Origin: Burkholderiales bacterium
Lineage (GTDB): Bacteria > Pseudomonadota > Gammaproteobacteria > Burkholderiales > Burkholderiaceae_C
Length of the DNA: 64,000 bases
Reading direction: 5' to 3'
Assembly: GCA_028868855.1 (NCBI GenBank)
Contig: JAGWTR010000006.1
Coordinates: 186,001-250,000 of the forward strand
Shown: in pieces, positions 18,466-26,651 of the stretch
Layout: each line of letters begins with the position of its first letter
Position numbering within the stretch: the stretch's first letter is position 1
Program-made: the position numbers and the translations under genes
Notes under the pieces: model-generated
Told to the model about the DNA's origin: nothing
What the model saw: only the letters and a program-made list of their open reading frames with translations
Database searches by the model: none

Positions 18466-21267
18466 ATGAACGATGAGCGTGAAAATCTGTTTCAGATCTT
18501 GATTGAAGACTCTCCAAACGTTGTCATTCGCCATGGCCTCGACCTGCGGTGCGTTTACGCCAACGCGGCGTTCTTTTTGGCGTGTGGTCAAGACCCGGAG
18601 GCGCTGATCGGTAGCCTGGCGCAAGAATGGCCGCTGGTTTTTGATGTGCAGTGCTACGAGGATCACTTGCGCAAGACATTCCAGACGGGCGAACCCATTG
18701 CGCTGGACTTGGCCTGGAGAACCCCCGATGGCCTGCGCCGATGGAGCCAGATCCGATTCGTCCCTGAGCGGGATGCTGCCCAGCAGGTGGTCAGTGTGCT
18801 CTCCGTCTCGCACGACATCACGGCGCACAAGGACTTGCAAGTCAGGCTGGAGCGAGCAGAGCAGCTGGCCAAAATCGGGTTTTGGGAATTTGACTTTAAA
18901 GGTGAAAGCGCCAACATTTCACGCCAGGCTTGTGAAATGGCGGGTTTCGCGCCTGGCACCACCACGGCGACCATGCAGGAGCTGCTAGATCTGTACCGTC
19001 CAGAAGAACGCGACTGGGTGGTGGGCATTAATCAAGCGGCCCTGGCGGCTCATCAGAAGAGCCTGCAGTACGAATACACCTGGATTCGGGACGGAGCGCC
19101 GCGCCATTTTCAATCCCTGTTGGAGTTTGAATACTCTCCCCAGGGTGAGCCACTCAGTCTGTTCGCGGTGTCACAAGACATCACCGAGAATGTGCGTGCC
19201 GACGAACTGCTTCGCAAGCATGAACAAGAGTTTCGTGTGTTGATGGAGAACACACCCGACGTGGTCACCCGTTACGACCGAAACTGCCGCCGGATCTATG
19301 CCAACTCGATGCTGTCCAAGCTGACTGGTTTGCCCGTGTCGGATTTGTTGGGTGTCACACCAACGCAGGCACATGACACCCCTGAAACGCAGGGTTACCA
19401 GCATGTCCTGCAACAGGCCTTGAGCACAGGAGAGTCGCAGGAATGCCGCTATCGCTGGGGCGCCAAGGGCATGTCCGACAGCACCTTCCACATGCGCATC
19501 GTTCCCGAGCGTGATGCGGATGGTCAGGTGGTCAGTGTGCTGGCCATTGGCCGCGACATTTCCGCCTTCGAGGCGTCCGAGCGCCGCCTGGAAGATGCCC
19601 AGCGAATCGCTCGCATCTGTCATTGGGAATGGGACTACACCACCCGGCGCGCGTTCATCAGCCCAGTCGGATTGGAGGTGTTGGGGTTCACGGGGATCAC
19701 CTCAATGTCGCTGAGTGATTTCCACGCCATCGTGCCGATCGACGAACGGGCGGCGATGGACAAACTCTACAAAGACGCCTTTGCCAAGGGCTTGAGCGAA
19801 CTGCGCTACGAGCACAGTTTGATGCTGCCCAATGGTGATCGCCGGGAAACGCACAACTGGGTTCGCATTGAATATGGCCCCACTGGCCGGGCGGTGCGCG
19901 CCATTGGCGTGACGCAGGACGTGACCGACCTGAAAGCACTGCAGCGCCAGACGCACCAACTGGAGTTCTACGACCCGCTCACGAACCTGCCCAACCGCGC
20001 CTTGCTGCATGACCGCCTGCAACTGGCCATGCACGAGGCCACGCGCGAGAGCTCGGGGGTGGGCCTGGTGCTCCTGGACATCGACCACTTCCAGAAAATC
20101 AATGATTCGCTGGGCAACGGCGCGGGTGACAGCCTGATCAGGATGGTGTCCGAGCGCCTGTCGCATGCACTGCGCGACTACGATACCGTGGCCAGAATGG
20201 GGGGCGACGAATTCGCCATCATCGTGCCGCAAATCCGTCAGGCCGCTGACATGGACGTGGTGGCCAGTCGCATCAAGAGCGTGTTTGCATCGCCCATTGC
20301 CTTGCACGAGACCGAGATTTTCGTGACCGCCAGTGCTGGCATTGCCATGTACCCGGCCGACGGGGCCGACGTTGATGAACTGATGAGCCATGCCGACGCG
20401 GCGATGTACCACGCCAAGAGCTGTGGGCGTGACAACTTCCAGTTCTATGCGCGCGAGCTGACAGCCACCGCTCTGGAGCGACTGACGATCGAAGCCGACC
20501 TTCGCAAGGCCATTGAACGCAACGAACTGGAACTGTTCTACCAGCCCCAGGTCGATCTGTCGACCGGCAAGGTGGTGAGCGCCGAAGCGCTGATGCGCTG
20601 GCGTCATCCCGAGCGTGGCCTGGTGCCGCCGGATCGATTCATCAGCATCGCCGAAAGCACAGGCCTGATCATCGAGATGGGTGCATGGGCCTTGCGAACG
20701 GCCTGCACGGTGGCGCGACAGTGGCATGACCAGCACGGCTGGCCTTTGAAGATCGCCGTCAACCTGTCCCCCCGCCAGTTCGAAACGGGTGACCTGGTGG
20801 CGACCGTGTGCCACGCCTTGCGTGAGGCCGGGTGCCGGCCCGAGTGGATCGAGTTGGAGATCACCGAGAGCCTGCTGCTCAATGACCGGGTTGACACCCG
20901 GACCATGTTGGAGAAATTCCATGACATGGGCTTGAGCATCGCCATTGACGACTTCGGGACCGGCTATTCGGCCTTGTCCTACCTGACGCGCTTTCCCGTG
21001 GACACACTCAAGATTGACCGCTCGTTCATCCGGGAACTCACCGTGGACCGCGACAGCGCGGTGCTCGCCAGGGCCATCGTGACGCTGGCCCACAGCTTGC
21101 GCATGGGCGTGGTTGCCGAAGGCGTGGAGACCGAGTTGCAGCGCGACCACCTGGGTGCCTGGGGCTGCGAGATGGTCCAAGGATTCTTCTACAGCAAACC
21201 CGTGCCTTTGCTTGAGTTCACCACCATGGTGGGGCAGTGGTCGAATCAATCGCTGCCGGTGGGCTGA
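18466..21267 (+). CDS. PAS-GGDEF-EAL cyclic-di-GMP signalling protein
   Basis: This 933-residue soluble protein has about four PAS-type sensor domains in the first 490 residues (repeating HDIT, SQDIT, GRDIS and TQDVT ends). A GGDEF domain follows (GGDEF near 579, with an RDYD I-site before it), then an EAL phosphodiesterase domain from about 690. EAL at about 707, ELEITES and the metal site IDDFGTGYS near 826 are all present, so both synthesis and hydrolysis of cyclic-di-GMP look possible; EAL activity often dominates in such hybrids. It lacks membrane helices. The ATG at 18466 follows a strong GAGGGAGG site. The next GGDEF gene starts directly at its stop. Confidence 0.93.
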   Translation: MNDERENLFQILIEDSPNVVIRHGLDLRCVYANAAFFLACGQDPEALIGSLAQEWPLVFDVQCYEDHLRKTFQTGEPIALDLAWRTPDGLRRWSQIRFVPERDAAQQVVSVLSVSHDITAHKDLQVRLERAEQLAKIGFWEFDFKGESANISRQACEMAGFAPGTTTATMQELLDLYRPEERDWVVGINQAALAAHQKSLQYEYTWIRDGAPRHFQSLLEFEYSPQGEPLSLFAVSQDITENVRADELLRKHEQEFRVLMENTPDVVTRYDRNCRRIYANSMLSKLTGLPVSDLLGVTPTQAHDTPETQGYQHVLQQALSTGESQECRYRWGAKGMSDSTFHMRIVPERDADGQVVSVLAIGRDISAFEASERRLEDAQRIARICHWEWDYTTRRAFISPVGLEVLGFTGITSMSLSDFHAIVPIDERAAMDKLYKDAFAKGLSELRYEHSLMLPNGDRRETHNWVRIEYGPTGRAVRAIGVTQDVTDLKALQRQTHQLEFYDPLTNLPNRALLHDRLQLAMHEATRESSGVGLVLLDIDHFQKINDSLGNGAGDSLIRMVSERLSHALRDYDTVARMGGDEFAIIVPQIRQAADMDVVASRIKSVFASPIALHETEIFVTASAGIAMYPADGADVDELMSHADAAMYHAKSCGRDNFQFYARELTATALERLTIEADLRKAIERNELELFYQPQVDLSTGKVVSAEALMRWRHPERGLVPPDRFISIAESTGLIIEMGAWALRTACTVARQWHDQHGWPLKIAVNLSPRQFETGDLVATVCHALREAGCRPEWIELEITESLLLNDRVDTRTMLEKFHDMGLSIAIDDFGTGYSALSYLTRFPVDTLKIDRSFIRELTVDRDSAVLARAIVTLAHSLRMGVVAEGVETELQRDHLGAWGCEMVQGFFYSKPVPLLEFTTMVGQWSNQSLPVG

Positions 21268-22365
21268 GTGGCCGTGACGGATTCAGTGACGAACTCAAAC
21301 ATGTTGAGCACCACGAACCAATTGCTTTTTCGCCGTACTTTGCTGGGTGCGTCGGTCGCGGCCGGGCTCACGCATGTGGCATTTCTTGCCTTGTTTTATG
21401 CCCAAGGCGTCACGACCCTGGTGAGCGTCAATGTCGCCAGCGTTCTTTCTTATGCAGGGATCTATCTTCTGATCCGGCGAGGCCGAATCACACTGGGCTG
21501 GATGTTGATCCTCGTCGAGGTGGTCGTGCATGCCACCCTGGCGGTGTATCTCCTGGGCTGGGAAAGTGGCTTTCATCTTTATCTCATCCTGGTGCTGCCG
21601 ATCATGATCATCAGCACCCTGCGCAAGGTGTGGCTCAAGGCAGTGGTGGTGACGAGCCTGGCCGCCTTCTATGTGGGGCTGGACTTCTTTCTGCGCCATG
21701 CCCGGCCTGGCGTCGCACTGGACTCCAACGTGCTCATGGGCTTGCACTATTTCAACCTGCTGGCCGTTTTGTCCTTGCTGGTGTTCGTGGCGGCCGCGTA
21801 TTACCGATTCGTGGTGCAAAGCGATCGCCAGCTGAGGGAGATGGCCGTCACCGATCCCTTGACCCGTCTGCGCAATCGACGCAGCGTGCACGAGGCTGCG
21901 GAACTGGAGGTGGCCCGGATGAGGCGTAACGGGCGGCCCTTGTCCTTTGTGCTGTGCGACCTGGATCATTTCAAATCCATCAACGACGTGCATGGCCATG
22001 GAGCGGGGGACGACGTGCTCAAGTCCGTGGCCCAGGTGATGGGCGCTGCGGTGCGCGAAGTCGACCATGCTGCCCGTTGGGGCGGTGAGGAGTTCCTGCT
22101 GCTGTTGCCCGAAACCCCGCCCCCTGCGGCCGTGCTCGTGGCCAACCGCGTTCGCCAATGCGTGGAGGACATGAGGGTCTCCGCCAAAGTAGGGCCGCTG
22201 TCGGTGACCGTGACCATCGGGGTCAGCTCTTTGCACGCGGACGAGTCCATCGACCAGGCCATTGCCCGAGCGGACCGGGCACTCTATGAAGGCAAGAGTG
22301 CCGGTCGCAATCGGGTAGAGTTGTCCGACGAAGATGCCCCCGAGCCCGAGATCAAGCAGGCGTGA
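21268..22365 (+). CDS. Membrane diguanylate cyclase
   Basis: This 365-residue protein has about six hydrophobic helices in residues 25-185 and a C-terminal GGDEF domain. GGEEF is at about 272 with REVD five residues before it as an I-site, so it appears catalytically competent and feedback-inhibited. It is not obviously a copy of the two upstream GGDEF genes; the membrane part differs. The chosen start is a GTG directly after the stop of the PAS-GGDEF-EAL gene; an ATG at 21301 is an alternative. The abutting arrangement suggests the two proteins are co-expressed and work as a synthesis/degradation pair. Confidence 0.88.
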   Translation: MAVTDSVTNSNMLSTTNQLLFRRTLLGASVAAGLTHVAFLALFYAQGVTTLVSVNVASVLSYAGIYLLIRRGRITLGWMLILVEVVVHATLAVYLLGWESGFHLYLILVLPIMIISTLRKVWLKAVVVTSLAAFYVGLDFFLRHARPGVALDSNVLMGLHYFNLLAVLSLLVFVAAAYYRFVVQSDRQLREMAVTDPLTRLRNRRSVHEAAELEVARMRRNGRPLSFVLCDLDHFKSINDVHGHGAGDDVLKSVAQVMGAAVREVDHAARWGGEEFLLLLPETPPPAAVLVANRVRQCVEDMRVSAKVGPLSVTVTIGVSSLHADESIDQAIARADRALYEGKSAGRNRVELSDEDAPEPEIKQA

Positions 22366-22396
22366 GACAGGGGCCTGTGTTGGTAAAAGGTGATCG

Positions 22397-22654
22397 ATGA
22401 GTCAAGAGCGCCCCGTGCGGCCATTGCCCGCCATCAAGCTGGGCATTTATCGCCATTACAAAGGTCAGCGCTATCAGGTGTATGGCGTGGCGCGTCACAG
22501 TGAAACACTCGAACCGGTGGTGGTCTATCGACCTCTGTATGGCGAAGGTGCCCTGTGGGTGCGCCCTTACGCGATGTTCATGGGCACCGTGCTGCTGGAC
22601 GGCGTCGAGCACGCTCGCTTTGCCTGGGTGGAAGGTCTTGATCCCGTGAATTGA
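22397..22654 (+). CDS. DUF1653 family protein
   Basis: This 85-residue cytoplasmic protein matches the small DUF1653 family throughout: GIYRHYKGQRYQVYGVARHS, ETLEPVVVYRPLYG, LWVRPYAMF and RFAWVEG. The fold is expected to be all-beta and SH3-like; the function is unknown. AAAAGG precedes the ATG at a good distance. It lies 31 bases after a GGDEF gene and before the HTH/ATPase gene, all on one strand, so it may share a transcript with either. Confidence 0.9.
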   Translation: MSQERPVRPLPAIKLGIYRHYKGQRYQVYGVARHSETLEPVVVYRPLYGEGALWVRPYAMFMGTVLLDGVEHARFAWVEGLDPVN

Positions 22655-22735
22655 GGCGTCAAGCACGGCCTTGTTTGCCGTTTCAGCATGGCGGGGCCTC
22701 TTTGATACTGTGGTCTGCTGAACAGGATGCCGACC

Positions 22736-23758
22736 ATGTCACGACTCACGCTGCACCATTTGACGGGCTGGATCACCGCTGCGGCGCTGCGCCACCCGGA
22801 TGACCTGAGTGCCCATGTGGCCCAACGAACCGGGTCGAGCCGACCAGCGGTGCGCAAGGCCCTGGTGAAGCTGGTGGATGCCGGCTGGCTCACCAAGCAA
22901 GGCCCGGCGTCTCGTCCCGTATATCGCCCCGGCGCAATGCGCCAGATCGTGGCGACCTACCCCGTGCAAGGTCTACTGGAAGACGTCCCCTGGGTCCGCG
23001 ATTTCGCGCCGAATTTTTCCATGCCACCCACCGTGCAACGCATGGTCCAGCACGTGTTTGGCGAGATCCTGAACAACGCCATTGACCACAGCGGCGGCAC
23101 CACGGTGACCGTGTCTTTGCGCCAAACGCCCAGCCACGTGCAGTTGCTGGTGTCGGACGATGGTCGGGGCCTGTTCGATCAGATCCGCGAGTCATTCGCC
23201 ATCGACGACGCGCACCACGCGATGCTGGAACTCAGCAAGGGCAAGCTCACCAGCCAGCCGGATCGACACACCGGCCGAGGCCTGTTCTTTTCGGCGCAAC
23301 TGGCCGATGTGTTCGAGGTGCATGCCAATGGAGCCAACTTTCAGCGTCGCGGCTGGGACGACGGCAGCTGGCACAGCGGGCGCCCGCTGGATCGTCAGGG
23401 CACCTCGGTGTATGCATCCATCGCGCTGGACACGCCGCGCACGCTGGACGCGGTCTTGAGCGCCTGGAGTTGCGACAACGCAGGCCTGGCGTTTGATCGC
23501 ACCATGGTGCCGCTGCGTTTGCTCTTGTCACCCGGGGCGTCGCTGGATTCGCGGGCACAGGCCCGCCGAGCCGCCGCGCGATTGCAACAATTCAGCCATG
23601 CCCAGATCGACTTCAATGGCGTGACCGATGTCGGGCACAGTTTTGCCGACGAACTGTTTCGGGTGTTCGCCCGTCAGCATCCCGGTATCAAGCTGAGCCC
23701 GGCCAATATGTCGCCGCGCGTGGCGGGCCTGGTCCAGGCGATCCGTGCCGAGCATTGA
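22736..23758 (+). CDS. HTH / GHKL ATPase / STAS-like (DUF4325) protein
   Basis: This 340-residue protein has an unusual three-part layout. Residues 1-75 read as a winged helix (AQRTGSSRPAVRKALVKLVD). Residues 95-235 are a GHKL-type ATPase with an N box (EILNNAID, about 110), G1 (SDDGRG, about 140) and G2 (TGRGLFF, about 178), but no phospho-acceptor histidine domain. The last 80 residues (QIDFNGVTDVGHSFADELFR) fit the STAS-like DUF4325. The ATPase and STAS parts recall an anti-sigma kinase and its antagonist joined in one chain with a DNA-binding domain. An ATG at 22727 is also open, but the AGGA site favours 22736. A strong terminator follows. The target is unknown. Confidence 0.8.
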   Translation: MSRLTLHHLTGWITAAALRHPDDLSAHVAQRTGSSRPAVRKALVKLVDAGWLTKQGPASRPVYRPGAMRQIVATYPVQGLLEDVPWVRDFAPNFSMPPTVQRMVQHVFGEILNNAIDHSGGTTVTVSLRQTPSHVQLLVSDDGRGLFDQIRESFAIDDAHHAMLELSKGKLTSQPDRHTGRGLFFSAQLADVFEVHANGANFQRRGWDDGSWHSGRPLDRQGTSVYASIALDTPRTLDAVLSAWSCDNAGLAFDRTMVPLRLLLSPGASLDSRAQARRAAARLQQFSHAQIDFNGVTDVGHSFADELFRVFARQHPGIKLSPANMSPRVAGLVQAIRAEH

Positions 23759-23780
23759 TCGTTCGGCCGGAGACAGACGT

Positions 23781-23807
23781 AAAAAAAGCGGCCTAGGCCG
23801 CTTTTTT
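23781..23807. terminator. Bidirectional intrinsic terminator
   Basis: AGCGGCC and GGCCGCT, separated by TA, form a perfect stem flanked by A7 on the left and T6 on the right, so it can end transcripts on both strands. It lies between the convergent HTH/ATPase gene and the cold shock gene. Confidence 0.93.
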
Positions 23808-23830
23808 GTGCGAAGACTCGCGCGCTGGAA

Positions 23831-24046
23831 TTACAGCGGGCGAATGTTCGAAGCTTGGGGACCCTTTTGGCCCATCTTGACTTCGAATTCAACGCGTTGG
23901 TTTTCTTGCAGGCTGCGGAAGCCGCCTTCGCTGCGGATTTCGCTGAAGTGGGCGAACAGGTCCTTGCTGCCATCTTCAGGAGCGATGAAGCCAAAGCCCT
24001 TGCCGTCGTCAAACCATTTCACGGTGCCAGTTTGTGTCGTACTCAT
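23831..24046 (-). CDS. Cold shock protein, CspA family
   Basis: This 71-residue single OB-fold protein binds single-stranded RNA and DNA and acts as an RNA chaperone. The RNP motifs [12 protein letters not shown] and DLFAHFSEI are intact. The length is typical. AAGGA lies before the ATG at 24046. Upstream is a leader of up to about 220 bases without other genes, containing a T8 run near 24073; long structured leaders are usual for temperature-controlled csp genes, so post-transcriptional control is plausible. The gene ends at a bidirectional terminator. Confidence 0.97.
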   Translation of the reverse strand: MSTTQTGTVKWFDDGKGFGFIAPEDGSKDLFAHFSEIRSEGGFRSLQENQRVEFEVKMGQKGPQASNIRPL

Positions 24047-24265
24047 GGATGAATTCCTTGGTGAGTGATTGAAAAAAAGATCCATGCAAGCGGAAACCCG
24101 CACGGGCAGAAACACTCAAGAAACGTCATACCGGGAGTTGAAACCTGGGCCGGATCAGCAGCGTGTCGTTTGAAGGACTCGTGCCAAGCGGTTAGAAACG
24201 AAGACCTTGAGGAAACGGTCTTGTGTATATCTGTGCAGCTAATGTACATGCATTGGCGCCAAATG

Positions 24266-24910
24266 TCACGCGACATAGCGCAGCACCGTGAAATAGTGGC
24301 TGGCGGTGCCGCCCAGCACAAAGAGATGCCAGATGCCGTGCGCGTGACGCATGCGGGTGTCGATCACATAAAACACGATGCCCACCGTGTAGAGCAGCCC
24401 CCCAGCCAGCAGCCACCACCAGCCCTGGCCTTGCAGGCCGTCCATCAGCGGCACGCTGGCCACCACACCGCACCAGCCCATCAAGACGTACAAGGGCACC
24501 GACGGCACGGTGTCACGTCCCAGCCACAGTTCCTTGCAAATGCCCACGATGGCCAGCGCCCAGACAAAACCGAACAAGGTCCAGCCCAGGGTGCCTCGCA
24601 GCGTGACCAGGGTGAACGGGGTGTAGGTGCCCGCGATCAGCAGGTAGATGGCGCAGTGATCCACCTTGGCCCATCGCTCCTTGGTGGCGCCGCGGAAGCT
24701 GTGGTACAGCGTGGACGCGGCATAGAGCGCGATCATCGACAGGCCGAAAATGCTGAAGCTGACGATCTTCAAAACATTGCCGGCGTGAGTGGCCTGGCCG
24801 ATCAGCACGGCCGAACCCACCACGGCCAGGGCCAAGCCGACCAGGTGTGTTGCGCTGTTCAAACGTTCGCCGTGGTACATGTGAGCCTTGGTGGATGCGG
24901 GCAGCGACAT
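24266..24910 (-). CDS. Hemolysin III family membrane protein
   Basis: This 214-residue member of the HlyIII/PAQR family has about seven membrane helices. Family signatures are NSATHLVGLALAVVG near the start, SIFGLSMIALYAASTLYHSF with the conserved histidine, VDHCAIYLLIAGTYTPF, and a C-terminal histidine-bearing segment (HAHGIWHLFVLGGTASHYF). PAQR proteins bear a metal site built from such histidines. The bacterial function is unclear despite the name. AGGGGG precedes the ATG at 24910; the frame is open further upstream but that would cross into the divergent efflux gene's promoter. Confidence 0.93.
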   Translation of the reverse strand: MSLPASTKAHMYHGERLNSATHLVGLALAVVGSAVLIGQATHAGNVLKIVSFSIFGLSMIALYAASTLYHSFRGATKERWAKVDHCAIYLLIAGTYTPFTLVTLRGTLGWTLFGFVWALAIVGICKELWLGRDTVPSVPLYVLMGWCGVVASVPLMDGLQGQGWWWLLAGGLLYTVGIVFYVIDTRMRHAHGIWHLFVLGGTASHYFTVLRYVA

Positions 24911-25007
24911 GATCCCCCTGATTGCGCATTCAGATGATGACCCCTTAAAGTCCCTGCCGACAGCGCGGCCGCTGACAATGGCGAGCCCGATCAAAGAGAA
25001 GTTGCCC

Positions 25008-25970
25008 ATGACCTTGCACGACCTGTCCGAATGGACTCATGACCATGTTTTTGACCAGGGTAATGCCCTGGCCGAACGCGGTGCCCGCATCGTGACCTGG
25101 GTCACCATCGCCATGATGGTGATTGAAATCACTGGAGGCTGGTGGTTCAACTCCATGGCCTTGCTGGCCGATGGGTGGCACATGAGTTCGCACGCGATCG
25201 CCATTGGCCTGAGCGCGTTTGCCTATGCGGCCGCACGGCGTCATGCCCGCGATCCCCGCTATGCCTTTGGCACCTGGAAAATCGAGATCCTGAGCGGCTT
25301 TGCCAGCGCCATTTTCCTGCTGGGGGTGGCGGGCCTGATGGTCTTCGGATCGGTGGAACGCCTGCTCACACCGGCGCCCATCCACTACCAGGAGGCCATG
25401 ATCATCGCGGCCATCGGGCTGGTGGTGAACATTGTGTGCGCCGTGATCCTGGGGCATGCGCATGAACACACCCACGGTCACGAGCACACGCACCATGACC
25501 ACGACGATCACGGCCACGAACATCACCATGACCTGAATCTGAAGTCGGCCTATGTGCATGTGGTCGCGGACGCGGCCACTTCGGTGCTGGCGCTGGTGGC
25601 GTTGGCGGGCGGCTGGTTCTATGGCTGGGCCTGGCTGGACCCGGTCATGGGCCTGGTGGGCGCCGTGGTGGTGGGGGTGTGGGCTGTGGGCCTGGTCAAG
25701 CAGACCAGCACGGTGTTGCTAGACCGTGAGATGGACCACCCCGTGGTGCGCGAGATCCGCGAGGCCGTCGAGCCCGATGGGGCGCAAGGCGCCACCCGCA
25801 TCACTGACCTGCATGTGTGGCGCGTGGGACGGAGTTCATATGCGTGTGCGCTCAGCGTCGTCACGCGCGATGAACACCTGAGCCCGGCGCGGGTGCGTGA
25901 ACAGCTGGCGGTGCATGAGGAAATCGTCCACGTCACGGTCGAAATTCACCGCTGGCCGGCGACGACATGA
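25008..25970 (+). CDS. Cation diffusion facilitator, DmeF-like
   Basis: This 320-residue proton-driven efflux pump for divalent metals has six membrane helices. The HDHVFDQGN N-terminus is typical of the DmeF group (cobalt, with nickel or cadmium in some). ALLADGWHMSSHA holds the first part of the transport metal site and VHVVADAATSVLAL the second. Between them is a very His-rich cytoplasmic loop of about 30 residues (HEHTHGHEHTHHDHDDHG) likely to bind metal. A C-terminal metallochaperone-like domain follows. AGAGAAG precedes the ATG at 25008. It overlaps the DUF1345 gene by four bases. No metal-responsive regulator is adjacent. Confidence 0.92.
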   Translation: MTLHDLSEWTHDHVFDQGNALAERGARIVTWVTIAMMVIEITGGWWFNSMALLADGWHMSSHAIAIGLSAFAYAAARRHARDPRYAFGTWKIEILSGFASAIFLLGVAGLMVFGSVERLLTPAPIHYQEAMIIAAIGLVVNIVCAVILGHAHEHTHGHEHTHHDHDDHGHEHHHDLNLKSAYVHVVADAATSVLALVALAGGWFYGWAWLDPVMGLVGAVVVGVWAVGLVKQTSTVLLDREMDHPVVREIREAVEPDGAQGATRITDLHVWRVGRSSYACALSVVTRDEHLSPARVREQLAVHEEIVHVTVEIHRWPATT

Positions 25971-26638
25971 GGCCCACGCGCAACCCTTTCTTGCGCCAGA
26001 TGCGCGCACGCCCCCGATTGTTCAGCGCCTTGCTCGTTGGCGTGGCGGTCGGCCTCCTGGTGCCCCCCAGCGTGAGTGTGCACTGGGTGGGCCGTGGCCT
26101 GATTGGCTGGAATGTGGGGGTCGGCTTTTACCTGGTCATGGCCGGCATCATGATGGCGCGTTCTTCGCACGACCACATGCGCCAGCGTGCCCAGGTCCAG
26201 GACGTGCGGCCTTGGGCGGTCTTGATCGTCGTGATCGTGGCCGCCATCGTCAGTCTGATCGCCATTGTGTTGGAACTGGCCGTGGCCAAGGATCTGCATG
26301 GCTTGAACAAAAGCCTGCACATCGGATTGGTCGCCGTGACCATCGTGTCGTCGTGGGCCTTCACGCACACCATGTTCGCCCTGCATTACGCACATGACTT
26401 CTACATTGCCAAGGTGCGCGGACAGGACGGCGGCTTGATCTTCCCGGGCACCGAAGACCCGGACTATGCCGATTTTCTCTACCTGTCGGGTGTGATCGGC
26501 ACCTCGGGTCAGACCGCCGATGTGTCCTTCAGCAGTCGCTCCATGCGCCGCACCGGACTGGTCCAGTGCATGCTGTCCTTTGCCTTCAACACCACCGTTC
26601 TGGCGCTGACCATCAACATCGCCGCCAGTCTGTTTTGA
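25967..26638 (+). CDS. DUF1345 family membrane protein
   Basis: This 223-residue protein has about five membrane helices: LFSALLVGVAVGLLVP, GVGFYLVMAGIMM, AVLIVVIVAAIVSLIAIVL, VTIVSSWAFTHTMFALHYAH and a C-terminal one. The block THTMFALHYAHDFY is a recognisable family feature. It has no known function. The ATG overlaps the stop of the cation efflux gene (ATGA), so the two are coupled and might act together. dinB follows after 13 bases. Confidence 0.88.
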   Translation: MRPTRNPFLRQMRARPRLFSALLVGVAVGLLVPPSVSVHWVGRGLIGWNVGVGFYLVMAGIMMARSSHDHMRQRAQVQDVRPWAVLIVVIVAAIVSLIAIVLELAVAKDLHGLNKSLHIGLVAVTIVSSWAFTHTMFALHYAHDFYIAKVRGQDGGLIFPGTEDPDYADFLYLSGVIGTSGQTADVSFSSRSMRRTGLVQCMLSFAFNTTVLALTINIAASLF

Positions 26639-26651
26639 GGCGAGCGAGTCC

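Noticed and set aside
22397-23758. DUF1653 plus HTH/ATPase genes as an anti-phage defence pair
   Set aside because: No nuclease, toxin, reverse transcriptase or other effector is present, and the surroundings are core chromosome genes.
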